From: RGDT01 sp964630925 | GTDB taxonomy: Bacteria; Planctomycetota; Planctomycetia; Gemmatales; Gemmataceae | DNA length: 41,316 nucleotides | Direction of reading: 5' to 3' | Assembly: GCA_964630925.1 (NCBI GenBank) | Contig: CAZVZK010000088.1 | Location: forward strand, 1 to 41,316 | Shown: piece after piece, positions 35,001 to 41,175 of the stretch | How positions within the stretch are numbered: the stretch's first letter is position 1 | Layout of the letters: every line of letters begins with the position of its first letter | Made by a program: the position numbers and the translations under genes | Notes under the pieces: model-generated | The model's database searches: none | What the model was told of the DNA's origin: nothing | The model's input: the letters and a program-made list of their open reading frames with translations, nothing else

Positions 35001-38000
35001 GCCCGGCAGCACCGACGCGCTCCTGGCGCCCGACGGCAGCGTGCAGGACAGGTACTCGTACAGGGCGTTCGGGCTGTCCTCCCACTCCACGGGCACCGAC
35101 ACGAACAGGTACACCTGGGTGGGCAAGCAGGGCTACCAGGAGGACAGCGAGTACGGGCTGTACTTCCTGCGGGCGCGCTCCTACGACCCCGCGTCGGCGC
35201 GCTTCCTGTCGAAGGACCCGGACGGCTTCGGGGCGGGGGACAGCAACCTGTTCCGGTACGCCAACAACGACCCGGTGAACAACACCGACCCCTCGGGCAG
35301 ACGCATCCTATTGCCGGAGGGGGAGTTCTCTTCAGGCGGGGGGCTCTTCTGCGGCGCGACGTATGACTACACGGGCGCGAAGGCCCTCGGCCTCCTGGCC
35401 GACGAGATCGCCGCGAAGCTCTCGACGAAGGGCCGGCGGCTGGACAGGCCCACCCTGAAGATCAACAAGGGCCTCTTCAAGCCCCACATTTTCGGCTCGG
35501 CCTACGGCATCGTCGACCTGTTCAGCGACAGCCAGCCGCAATTCTGGCAGGCCCTCCACGCGACGGGGACCAGCCACCCCAACCCCGCCTGGGGGCTGAA
35601 GGAGTACCCCGCCGACGCGGCCGAGCTGGCCAACAACCTCCTCGCCTCCCTCGAGGGGGACGTGATCATCCGGGCCGAGAGACGCACGCGCGGCGAGGCG
35701 GACTCCGCGGCCGGGGCCCTGTATTACGACGCGCTCCGGTGGACGCCCTTCGGCGAGAATGCGTACGGCCTCAACTCCCCCCGGCGGTCCTTCGCCGACG
35801 CCATCGAGCAGGTAGGGGGGTACTGGTCGAAGCTGACCCAGTACCTCGGCGAGGCCGTCACGAACGTCGTCCTCGCCGGCCTCGCCGCCCTGATGAAGCA
35901 GGCGGGGATCGCGAGCCCGTACGACCTCATCGGATGGATCAACAAGTTCGCCGGGCGCGTCGCCGAGCTGGCGTCCGCGGTGTTCAAGGACCCCTTCGGC
36001 TTCACCAGCGGCCTGCTGGCGGCGCTGCTCGACGGCGGCAAGAAGTTCCTCGCCCCGGCGAGCCTCGCCGAGTCCCTCAAGACGAAGGCGGTCGGCTGGC
36101 TCACCAAGGCGCCCGCGGCGCCGGCGCCCGCCAGGCCGGGCCAGCCGGCGAAGAAGGCGCCCAAGGCGCTCGATCTCGCGGGCATCACGCTGCCGACGTC
36201 CGCGGAGGGGCTCGTCCACTTCGGCCTGACGCTGATGGGCGTCACGCCGGCGCGGGTGGTGGGCCTGATGGCCGCGAAGCTGGGCGGCGGGGCGGCCCTC
36301 GCCGACGTCGTCGGCGTGGCACTGCAGGCGTACCAGCGCATCACGGGCGAGGGTGAGGACGCCGGCGCGATGGGGGCCGAGGCCCCGGACGACCCCGAGG
36401 CGGCGCCGACGGAGGGCGCGCTGGCCAGGTTCCTGGCGTTCGTGCGGGGGGGCGTGAGTGACCCGCTGGGCAAAGTACTCGGCGGCGTCGCGGGCGCGCT
36501 CAAGGCCGCCGTGCCGCCCAAGCTGATCGAGCTGCTGGCGTCGGCGACGCCGGTGGGCGCTCTCCTGTGGGTCAAGAAGCTGTACGAAACGTTCACCTGG
36601 GTCGTGGGGGAGGCGGCCGCGTTCGGCAAGCTGGTGGACGGCCTGATCGGGGCGATGGAGAAGGTGCTGGGCGGGGACACGGCCGTGGCCGCCAACGCGG
36701 TGAAGATGGCGCTGGAGGACCTGCTGGGCCTGGCGCTGGACTTCCTGGGCACCTGGCTGGGGCTGGACGGCCTGCGTGACGGCGCCCGCGACGCCATCGC
36801 CGAGCTGCAGGAGTCGGTGGAGGGGAGCCTTAAGACCGCGATCGACACGCTGACCGGGGCGGTGAAGGGGGCGCTGGGCCTGAACGCCCCCGGAGAGGCG
36901 GGCAAGGGGGCGCTGACGCCGAAGGCGGGGGTGCCCGGGCGGGCGGGGCACACGTGGCAGCTGCGGCACGTCAAGGGGGGACAGGTCCAGCTGTGGGTCG
37001 CGTCGCCCGACCCGGGGGACGTGATCCCCGCGCTCCTGAAGCTCAAGGCGGACGACCCGAAGCAGGTGCCCCCGAAGGCCAAGGACGCGGTGCTCAAGGC
37101 GCAGGACGAGGCGAAGAAGGTGAGCGCCGAGAAGGCGGGGCTGGACGACGCGGCGGCGGGCGCGGAGCAGGCCGGGAGGGCGGAGGGGAAGGCGGAGGCG
37201 AGGCCGGGGGAGTCGGCGGAGAAGGCGAGGATCGTGGCGCGGGCGAAGGACCGCAAGGAGGCGCGTGTCAAGTTGCGCAAGGGGGTGGCCGCGAAGAAGA
37301 AGGCGGAGAAGGCCGGGGCGGAGGCGGCGAAACTGATCGTGCCGATCCTGTGCCTGCTGCGGCCCAAGGCGGGCAAGTGCATCGACGGGCGGACGCGGTG
37401 GCTGGGCACGACGCTGGCGCGCGACCCGCTGGGCAGGCGGGTGCCCAGCGAAGGCGACACGCCGGCGGCCAGGCACAGGCGTGAGGACTTGCGCCGGGTG
37501 CGTCTGCTGGTGGGCGGGGGGGGCAACGGGGCGCTGGTGGACCTGCTGCGCTCGCCGGAGTGGCTGGCGGGGAGGGCGGTGTGGGAGGGCGGTGCGCTGC
37601 GCCTGCTCCTGGAGGATGTCGGGGTGGACGGGTGGGCGCGTGTGCTGGGCGTGGAGGGGTGCCCGCCGCTGGAGGAGGGGGACGGCCACCTGGTGACGGG
37701 GTGGATCAGGCACGCCAGCGGGCAGGTATGGGATTTACGGGTGAGGGGCGGGCGGGAGCCCGTGGGGATCACGGGGGGGCACCCCGTGTGGTCGCTGGAC
37801 AGGGGGGACTGGGTGCCGGCGTGCGAGCTGCGTGAGGGCGAGTGGCTGAACACGGAGGGCGGCGGCAGGGCGCAGGTGGAGTCGGTGACGTTGCGTGCGG
37901 GGCAGGAGCCCGTCTACAACATCGAGGTGGACGGCCAGCACTGCTACCGCGTCGGGGAGCAGGGGCTGCTCGTCCATAACACTAGCACGGCACCGGTGGC

Positions 38001-38487
38001 ACCGCCGGCCACGACGACGCCACCAGCGACCCCGGCACCAGCGGCGGCGGCTACCGCAGCGGCTGCCGCGTGTTGCATGCCTCTCCCTGACACGCGATCA
38101 AGTTCGGCTACGCTTGGTGTCAACTTGGGAGCAGGGACATACGCCGACGTGAACCCGACCACCGTGTCGAATCAGCCGCAGGCTCACCACATTGTTCCAG
38201 GCACTGCGTCGGCAGCAGCGGCATCGAGGATGATCCTGTTTGAACACCCGGTTTGTATCAGTATCAACGATCCGCTGAATGGAGTCTGGTTGCCTCAGAC
38301 AAGTGGCGTCACTGTTCCAGCAAGCACAAACCCACTCGGGAGGGTATTCCATAATCGCACCTTTGAGGCAGGGTACTATGCATACATCCTCCGGCGACTG
38401 ATGCCTGCCAGGGGCGATAGGGCTGCGGTGATTGCAGTAATACAAGCAATCCGTGCCGAATTGATTGCGGGTACGATCAGTTGGTGA
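26005..38487 (+). CDS. giant Rhs/YD-repeat polymorphic toxin with Hint and AHH nuclease domains
   Basis: A 4160-residue protein, about three times the usual Rhs length. GAGGG at 25991-25995 fits the ATG at 26005 better than the GTG at 25999. Order: a non-membrane N-terminal region (1-200); diverged YD repeats (to about 27600); about 100 uniform 21-residue units (27600-34010); diverged YD repeats; the Rhs core end (YGLYFLRARSYDPASARFLS, then NNTDPSG at about 35290); a 770-residue Ala/Gly/Leu-rich helical and then Lys/Glu-rich linker; a Hint-type domain (THPVWSLD-like GGHPVWSLDRGDWVPACEL, NIEVDGQHCYRVGEQGLLVHN, 37.7-37.98 kb); a Pro/Ala/Thr linker; and an AHH nuclease with H4061 and H4062. Rhs shells enclose the toxin and the Hint region may release it. 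No PAAR, signal or membrane segment is visible at the N-terminus, so the export route is unknown. Confidence 0.9.
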   Translation: MPEVRVSWARLSLPDPQPMDLGCPPGSLWAMFPRAPDTGTPAYLAPAGGGGGPAPLGIDAPALYRHRDGVCPPDVRPGPTAPVRGSAVLDQASSMLGRWAGEVRPPVPGALGGPGEVNPASGNLVVRLRPPAGGPADPTPVLVYNSRSTLTSEFGVGWGMAPKQSLTSITSSTVNLRLGSGARLRYRLRDTSSGYYLGPGGDSDSLRLNGDGTWTQTQQDGFATHYDTSGRADYLAHPAGPRWTLAYDGPGRLARIDGPASRRTTFGYDGSGKIRAVTLPDGRRTTFTVDGSGDLTSCVYPDGGRVTLAYDGSHRLTSFTDRRGMATAYSHDASSRVASVRTPAGERTTFSYAAGGPTVVTDAAGRRTTLLFNVGRNISCVVDPLGLRTSYVWSDNRLRAYADGKGNRATLTYAALPGRDQALASLRDALSGVYTIGYDGAGRVRALVDQLGARATLLWDGSGNRTAVVDTTGARTSYAYNTRGQTAAWVDPTGRRSSLAYEAAWRVGAMADPAGARTTIGYDGFGQAARLTDPLGRVTTSVNDALGKVLARVDPMGARSSFVYDAAGLLLAVTDPMGRRTSTAYDADGRPAYRTDPMGRRTTLAYTPTGQLKRTVDPLGRVATMLYDAAERPAVAIDPMGRRTTTGYDQAGNPTSVTDPLGRRTTTVYNANRRPVLTVDGMGGRTTSVYDLAGRRVAMIDPLGKRATTVYDPMDRAVATVDPLGRRASTVYDAEGRAVARLDPLGRRSSTVYDTAGRPAASVDPMGRRTSTVYNAAGQAVAAVDPLGRRSSTVYDINGRAVASVDPLGRRSSTVYDVNGRPVASVDPLGRRTSTAYDDACRPVATSDPFGLRTTTLYDAAGQDVARVDPLGRRSSTVYDLAGRSAVTVDPLGRRTSSVYDAAGQPLASVDPLGRRTSTAYDLAGRSVASVSPLNQRTSTVYDAAGRAVASVDPLGQRTTSVYDAAGQKVAGVDPLGRRTTTVYDLAGQPKATVDPLGRRVSTVYDPAGRSVAGVNALGQRTTTVYDAAGQALGKVDPLGGRTSTVYDLAGRGVASVSPLGQRTSTVYDVAGQGVASVDPLGRRTSAVFDLAGRPVVSVDPLGRRTTTVYDAAGQAVAGVDPLNRRTSTVYDLAGRKAAGVNALGQRVTTVYDATGQAVASVDPLGRRTSTVYDAAGRAAAGVDPLGKRTTTVYDAAGRGVASVDPLGRRTSTVYDAAGRKAVGVNPLGQRTTTVYDAAGQSVVGVDPAGRRSSTLYDNAGRPLVSIDPLGRRTTTVYDAAGRGVASVDPLGRRSSTVYDAAGRSLASVNALGQRTTTVYDAAGRAVASIDPLGRRTSTVYDGAGRSLASADALGRRTTTVYDAAGQSAASVDPLGRRTSTAYDLAGRSVASANPLGQRTTSVYDAAGRAVASVDPLGRRTSTAYDAAGRPLATADPMGRRTTTVYDDAGQVRASVDPLGRRTSTVYDAAGRTAASVDGLGRRTTTVYEASGKAAARVDPLGRRSSTTYDGAGRPLASIDALNQRTTTVYDAAGRSVASIDPLGRRTSTVYDAAGRSLATADGMGKRTTTVYDAAGQSVASVDPLGRRSSTVYDAAGRGLASVNALGQRATTAYDEAGQSVAKVDALGRRTSTLYDGAGRAVVSIDALGRRTTTVYDAAGQAKAGIDPLGRRTSTGYDLAGRSVVSVNPLGQRTTTVYDAAGQSVASVDPLLRRTSTVYDLAGRSVAAQDGLGRRTTTVYDAAGQSVASVDPLARRSSTAYDLAGRKLADINALGQRTTTVYDAAGQSRASVDPLLRRTSTNYDNAGRTLASINPLGQRTTTAYDDAGQTRASVDPLGRRTSTSYDLAGRTLASIDALGRRTTTVYDAAGQSRASVDPLGRRTSTVYDAAGRTLATADALGRLTTTVYDAAGQSVASVDPLNRRTSNVYDGAGRLVASLDGMGRRTTTVSDAAGQTLATVDPLNRRTSTLYDLAGRSLASVNPLGQRTTTVYDAAGQSVASVDPLARRSSTLYDAAGRSLVSVNPLNQRTTTVYDAAGQSVASVDPLGRRSSTVYDLAGRSVASVNALGQRTTTVYDAAGQSRASVDPLGRRTSTAYDLAGRTLASVNALGRRTTTVYDAAGQSVASVDPLLRRTSTAYDLAGRSLASVNPLGQRTSTVYDAAGQSVASVDPLGRRSSTVYDNAGRSLAAINPLNQRTTSVYDAAGQSVASVDPLGRRTSTVFDAAGRTLAGVDGLGRRTTTVYDAAGQSVASVDPLLRRTSTVYDLAGRSVAALDGLGRRTTTVYDAAGQSRASVDPLGRRSSTAYDLAGRSLASANALGQRTTTVYDAAGQSVASIDPMGRRTSTAFDAAGRSLASVDQLGRRTTTAYDAAGQSVGRVDPLNRRSSTVYDLAGRSLASVNPLNQRTTTVYDAAGQTLASVNPLGQRSSTVYDPAGRAAASADPMGQRTSTVYDAAGQSVASVDPLGRRSTTVFDNAGRSLAAVNPLCQRVTTVYDAAGQTIASVDGLGRRSSTLYDGAGRVFAAINPMNQNTSTFYDVAGQAVAVADPLGRRTSTVYDLAGRVAATVNPLGQRATSTYDSAGRRVASADPLGHRVTTVYDAAGRVACLVNPNGGRTTTAFDAAGQQIVQVDPLLRRTTWAYDLAGRVTLARDARGLRLTTTYDAAGRVAALVTPEGRTTSTYDAAGRRTLLHGPEGRTTAAYDAAGQHRWVQQPDAGRVSYTFDLAGRRSVLRAPGGSRTSYAHDGAGQLTLLWAAGAGRTTMAYDGAGRMLTRVSASARFTHTYDAAGRETGSADNGSWRTHGYDAAGRRVLTVAPGPDGPTRTTFVYDAAGQLTREWRTSGTYVDGRFTYDPAGNRTVIVDSGQRTTSTYDAADQILRADGPGGRTTYTHDAAGNRTRTETPSTITYFGWDSRGRMASAEPPSGRVTLTFDGDGRRLRKQGPAQTTRFIFDFEKVLQEADGAGTVEREFVSTEEQYGDLVSAFGGGATRHFGHEAPGSTDALLAPDGSVQDRYSYRAFGLSSHSTGTDTNRYTWVGKQGYQEDSEYGLYFLRARSYDPASARFLSKDPDGFGAGDSNLFRYANNDPVNNTDPSGRRILLPEGEFSSGGGLFCGATYDYTGAKALGLLADEIAAKLSTKGRRLDRPTLKINKGLFKPHIFGSAYGIVDLFSDSQPQFWQALHATGTSHPNPAWGLKEYPADAAELANNLLASLEGDVIIRAERRTRGEADSAAGALYYDALRWTPFGENAYGLNSPRRSFADAIEQVGGYWSKLTQYLGEAVTNVVLAGLAALMKQAGIASPYDLIGWINKFAGRVAELASAVFKDPFGFTSGLLAALLDGGKKFLAPASLAESLKTKAVGWLTKAPAAPAPARPGQPAKKAPKALDLAGITLPTSAEGLVHFGLTLMGVTPARVVGLMAAKLGGGAALADVVGVALQAYQRITGEGEDAGAMGAEAPDDPEAAPTEGALARFLAFVRGGVSDPLGKVLGGVAGALKAAVPPKLIELLASATPVGALLWVKKLYETFTWVVGEAAAFGKLVDGLIGAMEKVLGGDTAVAANAVKMALEDLLGLALDFLGTWLGLDGLRDGARDAIAELQESVEGSLKTAIDTLTGAVKGALGLNAPGEAGKGALTPKAGVPGRAGHTWQLRHVKGGQVQLWVASPDPGDVIPALLKLKADDPKQVPPKAKDAVLKAQDEAKKVSAEKAGLDDAAAGAEQAGRAEGKAEARPGESAEKARIVARAKDRKEARVKLRKGVAAKKKAEKAGAEAAKLIVPILCLLRPKAGKCIDGRTRWLGTTLARDPLGRRVPSEGDTPAARHRREDLRRVRLLVGGGGNGALVDLLRSPEWLAGRAVWEGGALRLLLEDVGVDGWARVLGVEGCPPLEEGDGHLVTGWIRHASGQVWDLRVRGGREPVGITGGHPVWSLDRGDWVPACELREGEWLNTEGGGRAQVESVTLRAGQEPVYNIEVDGQHCYRVGEQGLLVHNTSTAPVAPPATTTPPATPAPAAAATAAAAACCMPLPDTRSSSATLGVNLGAGTYADVNPTTVSNQPQAHHIVPGTASAAAASRMILFEHPVCISINDPLNGVWLPQTSGVTVPASTNPLGRVFHNRTFEAGYYAYILRRLMPARGDRAAVIAVIQAIRAELIAGTISW
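27600..34010 (+). repeat. 63-bp tandem YD-repeat array with 126-bp higher-order period
   Basis: About 100 gap-free 63-base units encode D/N-P-L-G-x-R-T/S-T/S-T-V-Y-D-x-A-G-x-x-x-A-S-V. Over much of the array units alternate: one type has DPLGRRTSTVYDLAGR, the other NPLGQRTTTVYDAAGQ. Phase is exact, for example GAC at 28609 and 28672. Many units differ at synonymous sites (gtgtacgac, gtctacgac, gtatgac) while the protein stays nearly constant. Confidence 0.9.
38085..38487 (+). other. AHH-type nuclease toxin domain of the Rhs protein
   Basis: After the linker the protein reads MPLPDTRSSSATLGVNLGAG, then NQPQAHHIVPGTAS, NDPLNGVWLP, GRVFHNRTFEAGYYAYILRR and a final helix. The AHH plus a later N/H-containing helix pattern (LNGVWLP, VFHN) defines the AHH branch of the HNH/EndoVII nuclease fold. 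It would cut nucleic acid in a rival cell. Base composition drops in GC at this point, which fits an exchanged toxin cassette. Confidence 0.75.
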
Positions 38488-38539
38488 TATCTTGGGTAAC
38501 GTTTGAGAGTTGGAATATCACACCTTCGGGGAGCCGCCT

Positions 38540-39088
38540 ATGCCATCAGTCTACCGTGTGACACCAGACTTTGATCGCTATCAGTATCTTCAGGCCGATG
38601 ATGTTGCGGCGGCGATGAGTTATCGCTTGGACGGCCAACGGATTGGTGCCGCCTGGACACCCCTCGCTGTGTACATCGCCTCACCCAAGGCCGCGAAGGG
38701 GGATTTTGTTGGCTGCATGTTCTTCCCGGCGGCGTTCTGCGTTACACGCGAGGCCGCACCGCACTTGGTTACCTTTCTCGACCAGTCCTGCGAAACGCTG
38801 CCACTTGATGTTGAAGGAGAGCAGTTGTTTCTCTGCAACGTGACCTGCGTGGCCAACTGCCTGGATAAGAAAGCGTCACGACACAAAGCGGGGTTGCCGC
38901 ATTGGATTGAAGAATACCAGTTCCACCCTCATCGGTTTGAGTTCTCGTTGTTCAAGATCCCTGAGACGGCGACGGCAGAGGTACTTTGCGTGGAGGGCTT
39001 GGCTGCACCGGAGGACGAATTCAAGGGAGCGGTGGAGAAGGCTGGCTTGAAGGGCTTGAAGTTCGAGAAGATTTGGACATCCTCATGA
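38540..39088 (+). CDS. probable Imm11-type immunity protein for the AHH toxin
   Basis: A 182-residue cytoplasmic protein starting 52 bases after the Rhs stop, with GGGGAG seven bases before the ATG. The C-terminal pattern (SLFKIPETATAEVLCVEGLA, then FKGAVEKAGLKGLKFEKIW) matches the Imm11/DUF1629 family, whose members end in a helix followed by LxGLxFxxxW. These genes directly follow polymorphic toxin genes and protect the producer. It shares the lower GC and codon use of the toxin tip rather than of the shell. That supports the view that toxin tip and immunity gene moved together. Three Cys lie close together in residues 94-112 but form no known site. Confidence 0.7.
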   Translation: MPSVYRVTPDFDRYQYLQADDVAAAMSYRLDGQRIGAAWTPLAVYIASPKAAKGDFVGCMFFPAAFCVTREAAPHLVTFLDQSCETLPLDVEGEQLFLCNVTCVANCLDKKASRHKAGLPHWIEEYQFHPHRFEFSLFKIPETATAEVLCVEGLAAPEDEFKGAVEKAGLKGLKFEKIWTSS

Positions 39089-39273
39089 GGCAGGAAGCAG
39101 CGGGATTGTGATGCGTGTTTGGTGGTTGCCCTTGAATGTGTGCTCTTCGATCAGCCTCTGGTGGACAGCCGAGCATCGACGGATGAAAGCCACTAGGTTG
39201 ATGACGGGGCCGCCGCGCGCGATGGCACGTGACGCGCTGCCGGCATATTCCTCGTCGTGGGAGGATGGCCGGG

Positions 39274-39304
39274 CCGGCGGCCGGCCCCGAAAGCCGGCCG
39301 CCGG
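39274..39304. terminator. 12-bp perfect hairpin downstream of the immunity gene
   Basis: CCGGCGGCCGGC and GCCGGCCGCCGG pair around a seven-base loop. There is no T-run. It lies 185 bases after the immunity stop and just before a low-GC open frame. It may be a terminator or a mobile palindrome. Confidence 0.4.
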
Positions 39305-39330
39305 ATCGGACGCGGTCAGTTGCGGGCATC

Positions 39331-39555
39331 TTGTATTACGACAACCCCAATGCCGTGAATGGACAATTCGCACTCCCACACCAGCAACATTCATTAGAGC
39401 CGGAGGAATTCGTCAGCGAAGATGCACCGATGAGTTTTCCTGCACGAGTGTTAATGCCGCCAGAAGATGTCATTAATATCACCTGTGAGTTCGTCAGGAC
39501 TGATAAGCTTCCGAGCTCCCCCCAATGGGTACTTGCCAGAACGATGCTGCTGTAG
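39331..39555 (+). pseudogene. low-GC open frame, remnant or small cassette gene
   Basis: From the TTG at 39331 the frame reads LYYDNPNAVNGQFALPHQQH, then EPEEFVSEDAPMSFPARVLM and a further stretch ending VLARTMLL and TAG at 39553-39555. Its balanced amino-acid use and lower GC resemble the toxin-immunity region, not noise. There is no good start or ribosome site. It may be the C-terminal part of a second immunity-type gene. The stretch 39089-39273 before it holds nothing else I can support. Confidence 0.35.
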
Positions 39556-39721
39556 AATTATCAGAGGGCGTGGCTCCGGTTCCATCACTGTATCCTTGCC
39601 CAAGGATAGGTATTTACGGCTGGTGACAAGCGTTGGTGGGAGTTCGCAAGGCTCCTGCGGCGGACACCATTAGGCCCGTGTCCTTGTTCATCGTTGGTTG
39701 CAACGTGGGGGTTGTCTGCCA

Positions 39722-39785
39722 GCATCGGCTTCCGGCCTGGGGACTTCAACCCCGTGGGCCGTACAGGGAGGCCGGAAGCCGATGC
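39722..39785. other. long perfect hairpin, 17-bp stem
   Basis: GCATCGGCTTCCGGCCT (39722-39738) pairs without mismatch with AGGCCGGAAGCCGATGC (39769-39785). The 30-base loop has a small GGGG/CCCC stem of its own. It stands in non-coding DNA. It could be a structured RNA, a strong terminator or a palindromic mobile element. Confidence 0.5.
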
Positions 39786-40058
39786 CCGGCTCGTCAACGC
39801 CCGAGTGCTGACCTGGTGGGGCGCGGACTGCCCTAGGAACTCGTCCTCGGTCTTGTTACGATCACCAATGCTGACGCATCATCCATCGTGCCGATGGGCG
39901 TCAATCCGAGGCGATCCGCCCTTGCCGTGTACGCTCCGCCGCGTACCCTGACGCGGGCACCAAGCCAACATCTTTGACAACACGGGGCGGAAGGGAAACA
40001 CAGGGGCGGGGACGAAGCGCCCTGCCCCGACATCCCCGGACACTCAACGACCCACTCC

Positions 40059-40233
40059 TATCGGTGATTGTCCGGGTCGGCGGCGGGAGGCGCCGAACGG
40101 CACCGGGAGACACCGAAGTCGAGCGACGGAGAGCGTCAGTGCCGAGGATGGCCGCGATCCGGCGTGTCGGCCAACGGGGGCGGGAGTCACCGGCAGGGCG
40201 CAGCGGACACCCGAGTATCGGTGATCGTCCGGG
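40059..40233. repeat. 18-bp direct repeat in non-coding DNA
   Basis: TATCGGTGATTGTCCGGG at 40059-40076 and TATCGGTGATCGTCCGGG at 40216-40233 differ by one base. Each is preceded by CGGACAC and can form a hairpin with it (CCCGGACA/TGTCCGGG for the first). No gene is visible in 39790-40278. Confidence 0.45.
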
Positions 40234-40278
40234 ATGACGCGGAGTGACGCCCAAACGGGCGAAGGCGACGTTGCCGAT

Positions 40279-40335
40279 GGGTGACGATGGGGACGGGCGC
40301 CGATAGCAAACGGGGATATCGGCGCGGCGTCACCC
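40279..40335. other. compound hairpin beside the orphan Rhs fragment
   Basis: The outer stem GGGTGACG/CGTCACCC (40279-40286, 40328-40335) and inner stem GCGCCGATA/TATCGGCGC (40297-40305, 40317-40325) are both perfect. They are separated by a 10/2-base asymmetric internal loop and capped by 11 bases. It ends 40 bases before the orphan Rhs fragment. Confidence 0.5.
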
Positions 40336-40375
40336 GGCCAGGGGGCCGACGACCCTCCGGGGCCCAGGCGAAGCT

Positions 40376-41175
40376 ACATACGACGCCGCGGGCCAGGCCG
40401 TGGCGAGCATCGACCCGCTGGGGCGGCGGACGTCCACGGCCTACGACGCGGCGGGGCGGCGGACGCTCTTGCACGGGCCGGAGGGCAGGACCACCGCGGC
40501 CTACGACGCCGCCGGCCAGCACCGCTGGGTGCAGCAGCCCGACGCGGGGCGCGTGAGCTACACGTTCGACCTCGCCGGGCGGCGTTCGGTGCTGAGGGCG
40601 CCGGGCGGGTCGCGCACTTCCTACGCGCACGACGGCGCGGGCCAGCTCACCCTGCTGTGGGCCGCCGGCGCGGGACGCACGACCATGGCCTACGACGGCG
40701 CGGGCCGCATGCTCACCCGCGTCAGCGCCTCCGCGCGGTTCACGCACACGTACGACGCGGCGGGGCGCGAGACGGGCTCGGCGGATAACGGGTCGTGGCG
40801 GACGCACGGGTACGATGCGGCGGGCAGGCGCGTGCTGACCGTGGCGCCCGGCCCCGACGGCCCCACGCGGACGACCTTCGTCTACGACGCGGCGGGGCAG
40901 CTCACCCGCGAGTGGCGCACCAGCGGCACCTACGTGGACGGCCGGTTCACCTACGACCCGGCGGGCAACCGCACGGTGATCGTGGACTCGGGCCAGCGCA
41001 CGACCTCGACGTATGACGCCGCCGACCAGATCCTCCGCGCCGACGGGCCTGGGGGCAGGACCACCTACACGCACGACGCCGCCGGCAACAGGACGCGCAC
41101 GGAGACGCCCAGCGCCATCACGTACTTCGCCTGGGACTCGCGCGGCAGGATGGCCAGCGCCGAGCCGCCGGCGGG
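40376..41175 (+). pseudogene. orphan second copy of the Rhs shell, truncated at both ends
   Basis: The frame reads TYDAAGQAVASIDPLGRRTS, then TAYDAAGRRTLLHGPEGRTT and onward. By eye, 40440-41109 is identical to 34052-34721 of the giant gene with no gap (offset 6388). The next 60 bases carry a few differences. The first 64 bases are a unit of the uniform array type joined directly to the post-array sequence, an order not present in the main gene. There is no start, N-terminus, core end, Hint or toxin. It stops at about 41175, where an IS-like end begins. Confidence 0.85.

Noticed and set aside
29512..35085. Very long minus-strand open frames (617 and 1152 residues) opposite the Rhs array
   Set aside because: They are mirror frames of a GC-rich in-phase repeat. 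The sequences are Arg/Val/Pro-rich with no domain, and stop codons are simply rare there.
40795..41016. 73-residue frame that is an exact match of one at 34407-34628
   Set aside because: It is a shadow frame of duplicated Rhs DNA. It supports the duplication but is not a gene.
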